A DNA stretch of 64,000 nt from Vulcanimicrobiota bacterium. Its GTDB lineage: Bacteria > Vulcanimicrobiota > Vulcanimicrobiia > Vulcanimicrobiales > Vulcanimicrobiaceae. Made by a program: the position numbers and the translations under genes. The notes under the pieces were generated by a model. It searched no databases, had not been told where the DNA came from, and was given only the letters and a program-made list of their open reading frames with translations. The DNA lies in contig PMOS01000020.1 of NCBI GenBank assembly GCA_003161435.1, positions 145,439-209,438 on the forward strand, given 5' to 3'. How positions within the stretch are numbered: position 1 is the stretch's first letter; every line of letters begins with the position of its first letter. Positions 46,917-55,899 of the stretch are shown one piece after another.

Positions 46917-47804
46917 CTACAACCCCGTCGCTCGCTGGATCGCGAGCGACGAGAGCGCGACCGCGACCCAGAGCACGAACCCCAGCGCCAACGGCCGCGG
47001 CCCGGCGCGCAGGACTCGGGGCAGCTGGGTCTGGGCCCCAATCCCCGCCAGCGCGACGCTGATCAGGAAGATCGCGGTCCGCGTGATCCCGTCGTGCCAG
47101 GTCGGCGGTACGACGCCCGTGCTGTTCACCAGCGCGGCGGCCAGGAACCACAGCACGAACCAAGGCACGATCCGCCGCCACGGCACGCGTGAGCCCGCGG
47201 CTCGCGCTGCGTGGGCGCGCCGAATCGCGATGACCGCGACGATCGGCAGGATGAGGCTGGCCCGGGTCAGCTTCACGATCGTGGCGTGGTCGCCGGCGTC
47301 CCGCCCATAGATGTAGCCGGCGGCAACGACCGACGACGTGTCGTTGATCGCCGTGCCGGCCCACAGCCCGAACGCTTCCTGGCTCAGGCCGAGTAGGTGG
47401 CCGATCGGGGGGAACACCAGCACCGCGACGATGTTGTAGAAGAAGACCGTAGCGATGGCCAGCGCGATCTCGGCCTCGTCGGGCTCGAGGACCGATGAGA
47501 CGGCGGCGATCGCCGAGGCCCCGCAGATCGCGGTCCCGACACCGATCAGCGTGCGCAGGGGGCTCTGCACCCCGAGCATCCGGCCGACCACCGGCGCGGC
47601 GATCAGCGCAACCGCGATCGTGCCGAGCGTGACCGGCAGCGTAGACAATCCCGTCCGCACCACGACGGCCAGCGAGAGGCCGAAGCCCGAGACGACGATC
47701 GCCGCCTGCAGGACGGTCCGGCTCGAGAACGCGATACCGGCGGCACACGGCTCGGGCAGCGCGGTGACGGCGCGGATCCCGACGCCCAGCAATAGCGCGA
47801 ACAC
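46917..47804 (-). CDS. YeiH/UPF0324 family putative sulfate exporter
   Basis: ILQAAIVVSGFGLSL; GVGTAICGASAIAAVSSVLEPDE; FGLWAGTAINDTSSVVAAG; N-terminus probably extends upstream with a non-ATG start (LLPGLLVTVAIAAVAEGCAQLVPLVGAP in frame). Confidence 0.88.
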   Translation of the reverse strand: MFALLLGVGIRAVTALPEPCAAGIAFSSRTVLQAAIVVSGFGLSLAVVVRTGLSTLPVTLGTIAVALIAAPVVGRMLGVQSPLRTLIGVGTAICGASAIAAVSSVLEPDEAEIALAIATVFFYNIVAVLVFPPIGHLLGLSQEAFGLWAGTAINDTSSVVAAGYIYGRDAGDHATIVKLTRASLILPIVAVIAIRRAHAARAAGSRVPWRRIVPWFVLWFLAAALVNSTGVVPPTWHDGITRTAIFLISVALAGIGAQTQLPRVLRAGPRPLALGFVLWVAVALSSLAIQRATGL

Positions 47805-47889
47805 GGGCGCGCCGACGAGCGGGACGAGTTGCGCGCAGCCCTCCGCGACCGCCGCGATCGCGACGGTGACGAGAAGCCCCGGCAGTAGC

Positions 47890-48447
47890 TTAGGGAGCGA
47901 CGCGCGTCTCCGCTATCTCGTGCATCTCGGGATCGCCGATCCCCTGACGCAAGTAGGAGCGCGATAAGGCGACGTACTCGGGTCCGGGGTGCTCGACCCA
48001 GCCCAGCGAGGCACCCTCGAGCTGCTTCTTGACCACCGCGGGTGAACCCGCGACGACGACGCGCGGCGGGATCTGCGCGTTGGCGACGACTACGGAGCCG
48101 GCCGCGACCAAGCTCTGCTCGCCGACGTGCGCGCCGTTGAGGACGACCGCGTTCGAACCGACCAGCGCCCCGCGTGCGATGCGGCAGTCTTCGAGGATCG
48201 CGCAGTGCCCCACCGTCACATCGTCTTCGAGCACGGTTTCGCAGTTCTCGCTCACGTGCAGCACCGAGTTGTCCTGGACGTTCGACCGCGCGCCGATGCG
48301 AATCGGGCCGTTGTCGCCGCGGATCACCGTGCCGAACCAGATCGACGCTTCCTCGCCGACCTCGACGTCACCGATCAGGACGGCCGTCGGTGCGACGAAC
48401 GCGCTCGCCGCGACCTTGGGGCGCTTGCCGCGATACTCGATGATCAT
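47890..48447 (-). CDS. Gamma-carbonic anhydrase family protein (left-handed beta-helix)
   Basis: DVEVGEEASIWFGTVIRGDNGPIRIGARSNVQDNSVLHV...VTVGHCAILEDCRI hexapeptide repeats. Confidence 0.92.
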   Translation of the reverse strand: MIIEYRGKRPKVAASAFVAPTAVLIGDVEVGEEASIWFGTVIRGDNGPIRIGARSNVQDNSVLHVSENCETVLEDDVTVGHCAILEDCRIARGALVGSNAVVLNGAHVGEQSLVAAGSVVVANAQIPPRVVVAGSPAVVKKQLEGASLGWVEHPGPEYVALSRSYLRQGIGDPEMHEIAETRVAP

Positions 48448-48494
48448 CCCGGACCTCCGCAGAAAGGCGTAGACATGGACACGAGAGGCCTACC

Positions 48495-48761
48495 TTGAGC
48501 GAACACCGTCACAATACCCCGCTGCGCGGAACGAAGGTGGTCCCCCGCCCGAAACCCGACGATCCGGACTACACCGAGGTCAACTATCGCTACGCCGGGC
48601 AGGCGGGCCACATTCACGAGGTCGTCGAGATCGGCGGCCGCGAGCTGGCGAAGGTCGGCTTTGACGACCGCAAGATCGTCTACTACTACCTCGACGACCT
48701 CGACCGCGAAGAGGTCGCGCCCAAGCGCACTTTCCACGATCTCGATCAGGAGGCGACCTAG
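48495..48761 (+). CDS. Hypothetical protein
   Basis: 88 aa TTG-start ORF coupled to the downstream beta-propeller gene. Confidence 0.55.
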   Translation: MSEHRHNTPLRGTKVVPRPKPDDPDYTEVNYRYAGQAGHIHEVVEIGGRELAKVGFDDRKIVYYYLDDLDREEVAPKRTFHDLDQEAT

Positions 48762-49672
48762 TGCTCGTTCCGTCGGCGCCGCCCCAGGCGGTCCCCGTCT
48801 TTTCCGGTTTCGACTACGTGACCGTCGACGCGCAGCGGCGGCGCGTCTATGCCGCGCACACCGGGTCGCGTGCCCTGTTGATCGCTGACGCCGACTCGGG
48901 CAAGGTACTCGGGCAGGTGCGCGTTGGCCCGATGCACGGCGTGGCCGTCGATCCGGCCAGCGGCCACGTTTACACCGGCGACGGCGAAAACGACACCGTG
49001 AGCGAGGTCGATCCGGTGGCGATGAAGGTGCTGCGCACGGCCGCCGTCGGCGGCACGGTGGACGCGATTGCTTTCGATCCCGGCAACGGGCACATCTACG
49101 CCGACGAGGACGACGGCACGCATGTCTACGTCGTCGACGCGGCGTCGTTCAAGCTGCTCAAGACGATCACCGTACCCGGTCACAAGCCTGAATATCTCGC
49201 GGTGAATCCCAAAACGCACGAGGTTTACCAGAACATCGACGACCTGTCCGAGATCGCCGTGATCGACGGCGCCGCGCTGACCGTGACGCGCACGATCGCG
49301 ACGCCGGAGATCAAGCACAACCATCCTTTGGTATATGATGCCGCGCTCGATCAGATCGTGATCGCGGGCGGAGGCGTGATGAGCGCCTACGCGGCCGCCG
49401 GGACGAAGCTCGGGCAGCTCGCCGTCGGCGGCTTCGACCAGTGCGATCTCGATGCGAAACAACACGTCATCGCCTGCGCGGGCGGCGGCGGAATCACGCG
49501 CTTCCAACTCAGCGCCGGTGCGGCACCCAGACAGCTCGACGTGACCCCGGTCGACGCCGGAATCCACACGAACGCAATCGACCCGGCGACGCACGCAGTC
49601 TTCGGCGTTTGGGGAAAACGCGACGGCAGCGGCGACTTCATCCAACGCTTCACCCCTTCGCCGTCAGGCTGA
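48761..49672 (+). CDS. YncE-like YVTN beta-propeller protein
   Basis: Repeated blocks: VTVDAQRRRVYAAHTGSRALLIADADSGKVLG, VAVDPASGHVYTGDGENDTVSEVD, IAFDPGNGHIYADEDDGTHVYVVDA. Confidence 0.83.
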   Translation: MLVPSAPPQAVPVFSGFDYVTVDAQRRRVYAAHTGSRALLIADADSGKVLGQVRVGPMHGVAVDPASGHVYTGDGENDTVSEVDPVAMKVLRTAAVGGTVDAIAFDPGNGHIYADEDDGTHVYVVDAASFKLLKTITVPGHKPEYLAVNPKTHEVYQNIDDLSEIAVIDGAALTVTRTIATPEIKHNHPLVYDAALDQIVIAGGGVMSAYAAAGTKLGQLAVGGFDQCDLDAKQHVIACAGGGGITRFQLSAGAAPRQLDVTPVDAGIHTNAIDPATHAVFGVWGKRDGSGDFIQRFTPSPSG

Positions 49673-49691
49673 GCCGGGCGGCGCAGGCGAC

Positions 49692-50672
49692 TCAGCGAGA
49701 CGAGAGTGAGTCGTTGAGAAGGCGCACGCAGGCGTAGACCGCGTCGATGTGCGGCGTCGGCGTCTCGGTAAGCTTGCCGAGCTCGACGACGGCGCCGACG
49801 AGCGCGTCGATCTCGAGCGGCCGGCCGGCCTCGACGTCCTGCAACATCGACGTCTTGTGCTCGCCCACCGCTTCGGCGCCCGCGATTCGCTTCTCGATCG
49901 TGTGGCGAAACTGGATCCCCAACTTCTCCCCGATCTGCTGTGCCTCCGACATCATGGCGGCGGCCAGCTCGCGGCTCTGCGGATTCCGGCAGATGCCGGC
50001 CAGGGTCGCGTGCGTGAGCGCGCTGATCGGGTTGAAGGAGAGGTTCCCCCACAGCTTGAGCCAGATCTCCGCGCGGATGTCCTCGAGCACGAACGACTTG
50101 AAACCGGCGCGGATCAACATTTGCGCGAGTGCTTCGATCCGCTCGCTCTTCGAACCGTCGAGCTCACCCACGGAGAAGCGATTGCCTTCGACGACGTGCA
50201 CGACACCCGGCGCGATGACCTCGCCGGCCGGATAGACGATGCAGCCGACGATCCGTTCGCGTTCGATGTGCTTGTCGATGAAACCGTCGGGGTCGACCGC
50301 GGCGATCGTGCGGCCTTCGTACGGACCGCCGTTCCCGTAGAAGTACCACCATGGCACGCCGTTCTGAACGGTCATCACCATTGTCTTGGGTCCGAAGAGG
50401 GCGCGCAGATCCGGCAGCAGGAGGGGGATCTGGTGCGCCTTGACGGCGATAATGACCAGATCTTGCTCGCCGGCTTCAGCAAAGCTGTCGGTGACGGTGA
50501 CGTTCTTGGCGACGATCGCCTCGGCGTCGCTCTCGACGCGCAATCCGTTGTTGCGGATCGCGTCCGCATGCTCGCGGTTCTTCTCGATGAACGTGACGCT
50601 TTCGCCGGCGAGCGCCAAGCGCGCGCCGAGCATCCCGCCGATCGCGCCGGCGCCGACGATACAGATGTTCAC
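49692..50672 (-). CDS. Ketopantoate reductase family protein (PanE/ApbA-like)
   Basis: MNICIVGAGAIGGMLGARLALAGESVTFIE; KLWGNLSFNPISALTHATLAGI. Confidence 0.9.
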   Translation of the reverse strand: MNICIVGAGAIGGMLGARLALAGESVTFIEKNREHADAIRNNGLRVESDAEAIVAKNVTVTDSFAEAGEQDLVIIAVKAHQIPLLLPDLRALFGPKTMVMTVQNGVPWWYFYGNGGPYEGRTIAAVDPDGFIDKHIERERIVGCIVYPAGEVIAPGVVHVVEGNRFSVGELDGSKSERIEALAQMLIRAGFKSFVLEDIRAEIWLKLWGNLSFNPISALTHATLAGICRNPQSRELAAAMMSEAQQIGEKLGIQFRHTIEKRIAGAEAVGEHKTSMLQDVEAGRPLEIDALVGAVVELGKLTETPTPHIDAVYACVRLLNDSLSSR

Positions 50673-50681
50673 GGTTCCGTC

Positions 50682-51467
50682 CTACTCGAAGCGGTTGCGC
50701 AGTGTGCCGATGCCGTCGATCGCGATCTCGATCGTGCTGCCGGGCTTCATCTTACCCGCGCCGATCGATGTTCCGCACGCGATCACGTCGCCGGGCAGCA
50801 GCGTCATGTCGCGCGAGATCGCGGCGACGAGTCGCGCCGGTTTCATCAGCATGTCGCTGGCCGGATAGTTCTGGCGCTCCTCGCCGTCGAGGATTCCGCG
50901 GATGGTGAGCGTGTCGGGGTCCAGCCCGGTCGCGATGACCGGGCCGAATACGCCAAACGTATCGAAGCTCTTGGCGCGCGTCCACTGCGCGAACGACGCG
51001 TCGGCATTGAGGACGTCGAAAGCGGTGACGTCGTTGACGCACGTGTACCCGAAGATGTAGTCGCTCGCTTCGGCTTCGTCGATGCCGGTGCAGCGCTTCC
51101 CGATGACGATCCCGAGCTCGGCCTCGAACAGGACGCGCCCGTCGTAGAACGGCGGCTTGCGGATCGTCTCGCCGCCGGCGATGAACGCGTTGCTTCCTTT
51201 GATGAAGTACAGCGGCTCGGGGGGAACGCTCAGGTTGAGCTTCGCGCCCAAAGCGGCGAAGTTGTTCCAGAGCCCGATCATCTTGGTGGGCTGCGTCGGC
51301 GGCAGCAAGGTGACGTCGGCCAGCGCGATCACGTCGCCGGTGGGTGTCGGCCGGCCGAACATGTCACCGTCGAAACGGTCGATCGTGTCGCCGTCGAGGG
51401 TCCCGAACGCGGTTTCGCCGCCGTGCTCGTAGCGCAACCACCGCTGCGTCGCGACCTGCAAGTTCAT
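50682..51467 (-). CDS. Fumarylacetoacetate hydrolase family protein
   Basis: GLWNNFAALGAKLNLSVPPEPLYFIKGSNAFIAGGETIRKPPFYDGRVLFEAELGIVIGK...CVNDVTAFD. Confidence 0.9.
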   Translation of the reverse strand: MNLQVATQRWLRYEHGGETAFGTLDGDTIDRFDGDMFGRPTPTGDVIALADVTLLPPTQPTKMIGLWNNFAALGAKLNLSVPPEPLYFIKGSNAFIAGGETIRKPPFYDGRVLFEAELGIVIGKRCTGIDEAEASDYIFGYTCVNDVTAFDVLNADASFAQWTRAKSFDTFGVFGPVIATGLDPDTLTIRGILDGEERQNYPASDMLMKPARLVAAISRDMTLLPGDVIACGTSIGAGKMKPGSTIEIAIDGIGTLRNRFE

Positions 51468-51538
51468 GTCGTTCCTTCCAATGATGTCGTGCAGCACAGC
51501 CTTCGCACCGCGATGGACCGCTCTCCTGTGCGCCGGGC

Positions 51539-52663
51539 TCAGATCCGGCAGATGGTGCGGACGGCCTCGCCGCTCGCGAGCCGGTCGAATGCCGGGTTCA
51601 GCTCGTCGAGCGAGACCGAGCCGCTGACGAGCCGTTCGACCGGTAGGCGCCCCGCGCGCCATAGCCCGATGTAGCGCGGAATGTCGCGTCGCGCGACCGA
51701 CGAGCCCATGAACGAGCCTCGAACGGTCTTCTCGCCGACGACGAGCGGGCCGTACGGCAGGTCAACCGTCGCGCCCGTGCGCGACAAGCCGACCGCAACC
51801 GCTGTTCCGCCGGGCGCCGTTGCGGCGATCGCCGAGGTGAAGGCCGCCGCGCTGCCGGCGGCTTCGATCGCGTACTCGACGCCTGGCCCGCCGGCGGCCT
51901 CGGCGATCTGCGCGACGACGTCACCGGCCGGATCGAGGGCTGCGCTCGCACCGAGCTCGAGCGCGAGAGCCCGCTTCGAGGCGATCGGATCGACGACGAT
52001 CGTCTCCGTCGCGCCGGCGGCCAGCGCGCCGAGCAGCGCCATTAGCCCGACGCCGCCCGCGCCGAAGATCGCGACGCTCGATCCCGGCGTCACGCGCGCG
52101 GCGTTGAACACGGCGCCGAGCCCCGTCAGTGCGGCGCAGCCGAAGAACGACGCGATCTCGAGCGGCGTATCGGGCGGTAGCCGTACGACGGACTCTTGCG
52201 CGCACACCACGCGTTCGCAGAACGCGCTCACGCCGAGATGGTGATACGCCGGAGCGCCTTCGAGCCGAAAGCGCGTTCCGCCGTGCAGCAGCTCGCCGGC
52301 GGCGTTGGCAGCGAGTCCCTGGACGCAGCGCGCGGAGTGTCCGGTCAGACACGGCGTGCAATGCCCGCACGCGGGAACGAACGCGAACACGACGCGGTCG
52401 CCTTCACGCAGCTCGCGAACGCCGGGCCCAACCGCTTCTACGATCCCCGCCGCTTCGTGGCCGAGGACCAGCGGAAACGGCTTGCGCAGCGTGCCGTCGA
52501 TATGCGAGAGGTCGGAATGGCAGAGCCCCGCCGTCGTGACACGCACGAGCACCTCGCCGAACTGCGGCGGCAGCAGCTCGAGCTCCACGACTTCCAGCGG
52601 CCGGCTTCGCGCGTACGGCCCATCAACCGGCGCATCGCGCAACACTGCGCCTCGTGTCTTCAT
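51539..52663 (-). CDS. Zinc-dependent alcohol dehydrogenase (MDR family)
   Basis: GLCHSDLSHIDGTL, GHEAAGIVEAVG, CGHCTPCLTGHSARC, FGAGGVGLMALLGALAAGA; start 52663. Confidence 0.92.
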   Translation of the reverse strand: MKTRGAVLRDAPVDGPYARSRPLEVVELELLPPQFGEVLVRVTTAGLCHSDLSHIDGTLRKPFPLVLGHEAAGIVEAVGPGVRELREGDRVVFAFVPACGHCTPCLTGHSARCVQGLAANAAGELLHGGTRFRLEGAPAYHHLGVSAFCERVVCAQESVVRLPPDTPLEIASFFGCAALTGLGAVFNAARVTPGSSVAIFGAGGVGLMALLGALAAGATETIVVDPIASKRALALELGASAALDPAGDVVAQIAEAAGGPGVEYAIEAAGSAAAFTSAIAATAPGGTAVAVGLSRTGATVDLPYGPLVVGEKTVRGSFMGSSVARRDIPRYIGLWRAGRLPVERLVSGSVSLDELNPAFDRLASGEAVRTICRI

Positions 52664-52721
52664 CGCCGGCTCCGCCCATCTCGCCGCACCGCGCTCAAAT
52701 ACCACGGCCACGACGGTCGCT

Positions 52722-52769
52722 CCCCGTTGCGACGACGCTGGGGTCGAGTTGCCGCGACGGAGAACGGGG
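52722..52769 (+). promoter_or_regulatory. Potential Shine-Dalgarno-sequestering hairpin upstream of tupA
   Basis: CCCCGTT 52722-52728 complementary to AACGGGG 52763-52769, immediately before GCGGGATG of the tupA start. Confidence 0.3.
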
Positions 52770-52773
52770 CGGG

Positions 52774-53607
52774 ATGCGAAACGACCTGCGACCCCGCGTC
52801 CTTTTGGCGGCGCTTTGCTTCGGGCTTGTCGGCCCACTCATGCTCTCCGCCGCCGAGCCTTCGGTCATACTCGCCACGACGACGAGCACGCAGGACACCG
52901 GCTTGCTCGACGTGCTGGTGCCGGCGTTCGAGAAGGCATCGGGCCTGCAGGTCAAGACGATCGCCGTGGGAACCGGCGCCGCACTCGCGATGGGCGAACG
53001 CGGCGATGCCGACGTCTTGCTCGTTCACGCCGCCGGCGCCGAGGAAGCGTACATGGCCAAAGGTCGCGGCCTCTCTCGCGCGCTCGTGATGCACAACGCG
53101 TTCATCGTGGTCGGTCCGGCTGCCGACCCAGCTCACGTGCGTGGATCCGTCACGGCGCAGATCGCGTTCGGCGCGATCGCCCGCGCCCAAGCGCCGTTCG
53201 TCTCTCGCGGCGACGATTCCGGAACGAACATCAAGGAGCTCGCGCTGTGGAAAGCCGCGGGAGCGGTCGCCGCCGGGCCGTGGTACCTCAAGACCGGAAG
53301 CGGCATGGCGGATACGCTGCACGTCGCGTCCCAGAAGGCGGCCTACACGCTGACCGACGACGGAACGTTTCTTTCCCAGCGCGCGACGCTCTCGCTCGTC
53401 CCGCTCGTCGAGGATGCCAAGGATCTGCGGAACGTCTATCATGTCATCGTCGTCAAGCCGCTTCCGAATCACGTGTCGAACGAGGCGGGTGGGGAGGCTT
53501 TCGCTCGATTCGTGACGTCGGTCGACGGCCAACACATCATCGCGACCTACGGGCAGGAGAAGTTCGGTCGTCCTCTGTTCACGCCGGACGCGGGCAAGGC
53601 CGAATAG
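52774..53607 (+). CDS. tupA: Tungstate-type ABC transporter substrate-binding protein
   Basis: ATTTSTQDTGLLDVLVPAFEKASGLQVKTIAVGTGAALAMGERGDADVLLVHA signature. Confidence 0.88.
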   Translation: MRNDLRPRVLLAALCFGLVGPLMLSAAEPSVILATTTSTQDTGLLDVLVPAFEKASGLQVKTIAVGTGAALAMGERGDADVLLVHAAGAEEAYMAKGRGLSRALVMHNAFIVVGPAADPAHVRGSVTAQIAFGAIARAQAPFVSRGDDSGTNIKELALWKAAGAVAAGPWYLKTGSGMADTLHVASQKAAYTLTDDGTFLSQRATLSLVPLVEDAKDLRNVYHVIVVKPLPNHVSNEAGGEAFARFVTSVDGQHIIATYGQEKFGRPLFTPDAGKAE

Positions 53608-54237
53608 GTGCTGGAGATCGCGGCCCTTTCCGTCGCGGTTTCCGTTGTCGCGACGCTGCTCGCCGCGGCCGTCGCGATCCCCGCGGCGCTGTGGATCGTC
53701 CATGGCCGGTCCGCCGGACGGAGCGTTCTGCTGGCGCTCTTCGGCGCGGGCCTCGGGCTACCGCCGGTCGCCGTCGGGTTGGCCGTCGCGTTCATGTTCT
53801 GGCGGAGCGGTCCGTTCGGCTGGATCGATCTCTTGTACACACCGGCGGCGATGGCGATCGCGCAGACGATCATCGTCGTACCGCTTATCGGAACGCTCGC
53901 CGTGATCTCGCTGCGCACGTCGGACGATACGCTGCCGATGCAGTTGGCAGCGTTGAACGTCCCGCGCCGTGCGCGCTTCTTCTTGATCGCGCGCGAGGTC
54001 GCGCCGGGCTTCGCGGCCGCGATCCTGGCCGGCTTCGGACGCGCGGTGGCCGAGGTCGGTGCCGCGCAGATGACCGGCGGCAACATCGAAGGACAGACGC
54101 GTGTACTGACGACCGCGACGATGCTCGCCGTCGGCAAGGCAGAATTCGGCGAGGCGTTCTCCTATGTCGCCGTCCTGCTCGGCATCATGGCGGTCGCCGC
54201 CGGCGTCGCGTTGACGCTGCAACGCCGATGGGCGTAA
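53608..54237 (+). CDS. tupB: Tungstate-type ABC transporter permease
   Basis: Membrane protein with EVAPGFAAAILAGFGRAVAEVGAAQMTGGNI; directly follows tupA. Confidence 0.86.
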   Translation: MLEIAALSVAVSVVATLLAAAVAIPAALWIVHGRSAGRSVLLALFGAGLGLPPVAVGLAVAFMFWRSGPFGWIDLLYTPAAMAIAQTIIVVPLIGTLAVISLRTSDDTLPMQLAALNVPRRARFFLIAREVAPGFAAAILAGFGRAVAEVGAAQMTGGNIEGQTRVLTTATMLAVGKAEFGEAFSYVAVLLGIMAVAAGVALTLQRRWA

Positions 54238-54905
54238 CGGCCGGCGGCCTCGTCGCGCGACGCGGCCGATTCGTCCTCGACGTACCGGCCTTCCGCGCCG
54301 ACGCCTCGGGTACCGCGGTGCTCGGTCCGAACGGGGCGGGGAAAACGACCCTGCTGTATGCTCTGCAGGGTCTCATCGGTCACGATGGTTCGGTCGCGAA
54401 GCCGGCGCGCAGCGCGGCCGTGTTTGCCCGGCCGGCAGTCCTGCGCGGCAGCGCGCTGTGGAACGTCACCACGATCGTGTCCGCGGTGTTGCGAGTGTCG
54501 CTCGCCGATGCGCAGATGCGAGCACGACACGCCTTGGACGATGTCGGCCTCGCCGAGTGCTCCGGCGCCGACGCGCGATCCCTGTCGACGGGCGAACGCC
54601 AGCGGCTGGCTATCGCGCGAGCGCTGGCTGTCGAACCGCAGGCCATGTTCCTGGACGAGCCGTTCGCGAACATCGACGCGGACGCGCGTCCGCAGCTCCG
54701 CTCGCTGCTGCGATCCTACGTCGAACGAACGCGCTGCGATGTCGTCCTCGTCACCGCATCGCTGGCCGATGCGACTGCGCTCTGCGCGAGCACGGTCGTC
54801 CTGCGGCAAGGACGGGTCGTGCACGAAGGGTCGCTCGCGGAAATCGGTACCACGCGCGACCTGTATCTGCAAGCACTCGTCGCCGAATCGCACGTGACCC
54901 TGTGA
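54228..54905 (+). CDS. tupC: Tungstate-type ABC transporter ATP-binding protein
   Basis: GPNGAGKTTLLYALQGLI; LSTGERQRLAIARALAVEPQAMFLDEPFANID; overlaps tupB. Confidence 0.88.
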   Translation: MGVTAGGLVARRGRFVLDVPAFRADASGTAVLGPNGAGKTTLLYALQGLIGHDGSVAKPARSAAVFARPAVLRGSALWNVTTIVSAVLRVSLADAQMRARHALDDVGLAECSGADARSLSTGERQRLAIARALAVEPQAMFLDEPFANIDADARPQLRSLLRSYVERTRCDVVLVTASLADATALCASTVVLRQGRVVHEGSLAEIGTTRDLYLQALVAESHVTL

Positions 54906-54924
54906 GCGGACCTCCGCGCACGCG

Positions 54925-55407
54925 TCACATCTTCATCGTCGCATGTGCGCCGTGGTCGTCGACCTGGGCCTTGAACCAGGCGTGAACCGCGGACACCAGC
55001 GCTTGGTCTCGGGTCGAATACGTGATGGTGGCCCCGTTTTGCACGTCGTCGTAACGAACCGCGATCCGCGCCGAACCCGCACGCATCGCTCGTAGCCCCG
55101 GCATGTCGGCGCCATGGATCGATGCCGGGTCGGAGAAATCACCTTTGGCGAACGCGGCTGCCTCCTTGCGCAAGTGTCCGCGTACCAGCGCGACCTGACG
55201 CCGGTCGCCGCCGTGCACGAGTACGGCCTGTGCCCCGCCGGTCGGTGTCGGAGTAAAATGGTGCATTGTCGCGGCCATGCTGAACGGCATCACGTTCGCG
55301 CCATTTCGTTCGACCTGCGTTTGTCTCGGGGTCTCGCCGGCGATCGACACCGACATCGTCGCCGTGAGGCCGGCCAGGAACACCGCGGCGGCAAACCTAC
55401 ACGTCAA
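54925..55407 (-). CDS. Exported protein of unknown function
   Basis: TTG start 55407 overlaps the MarR stop (TTGA); signal-like CRFAAAVFLAGLTATMSVSIA; MHHFTPTPTGGAQAVLVHGGDRRQVALVRGHLRKEA. Confidence 0.65.
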   Translation of the reverse strand: MTCRFAAAVFLAGLTATMSVSIAGETPRQTQVERNGANVMPFSMAATMHHFTPTPTGGAQAVLVHGGDRRQVALVRGHLRKEAAAFAKGDFSDPASIHGADMPGLRAMRAGSARIAVRYDDVQNGATITYSTRDQALVSAVHAWFKAQVDDHGAHATMKM

Positions 55408-55853
55408 CGCGTGGCCTCCAGAAGAAGCGAGAGTGCGTCGGCGACCGACCGGCGATGCGCAGCCGGGACAGCCGTGAAGATACGTTCGAACTTCGCGCGA
55501 CGGGACGCTGCGATCTCCGAGTTGGCTTTGATGCCGCGCTGCGTCAGATGGAGACGCACGACGCGCCCGTCGACCTGGTCGCGGAGACGGCGAACCCAAC
55601 CACGCGTTTCCAGCATCGTGGCGAGTCGTGACACGGTGCTTTTCTCGAGCCTCAGGCGGCCTACGAGGCCGTTCTGCGAGATGCCGGGTTCCCGAGCTAT
55701 CTCGAGGAGCGCGTGGGCCTCGCCGACCGATATCGGATGGCCGCACGGCGTCTCGTCGGGCTTGTGGAGGCCGAGCGAGCGCACGAGGTGCAGCATGTTC
55801 TCCTGGAACGCTGCCGCCGCGTCGTCACCCGGCTCAGCCTTCGGTCGTGCCAT
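55404..55853 (-). CDS. MarR family transcriptional regulator
   Basis: PISVGEAHALLEIAREPGISQNGLVGRLRLEKSTVSRLATMLETRGWVRRLRDQVDGRVVRLHLTQRG. Confidence 0.9.
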   Translation of the reverse strand: MARPKAEPGDDAAAAFQENMLHLVRSLGLHKPDETPCGHPISVGEAHALLEIAREPGISQNGLVGRLRLEKSTVSRLATMLETRGWVRRLRDQVDGRVVRLHLTQRGIKANSEIAASRRAKFERIFTAVPAAHRRSVADALSLLLEATR

Positions 55854-55871
55854 GATGGTTCGATCATACAA

Positions 55872-55899
55872 CTACTTGGTTGCACTTAGCAACTAGTAG
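55872..55899. promoter_or_regulatory. Inverted-repeat operator candidate upstream of the MarR gene
   Basis: CTACTTGGTTGC-ACTTA-GCAACTAGTAG; core GTTGC-N5-GCAAC. Confidence 0.55.

Noticed and set aside
52305-54905. 866-aa plus ORF read as one protein
   Set aside because: Only its C-terminal part (from ATG 54228) is the tungstate ABC ATPase; the rest is out-of-frame translation of ADH antisense and tupAB.
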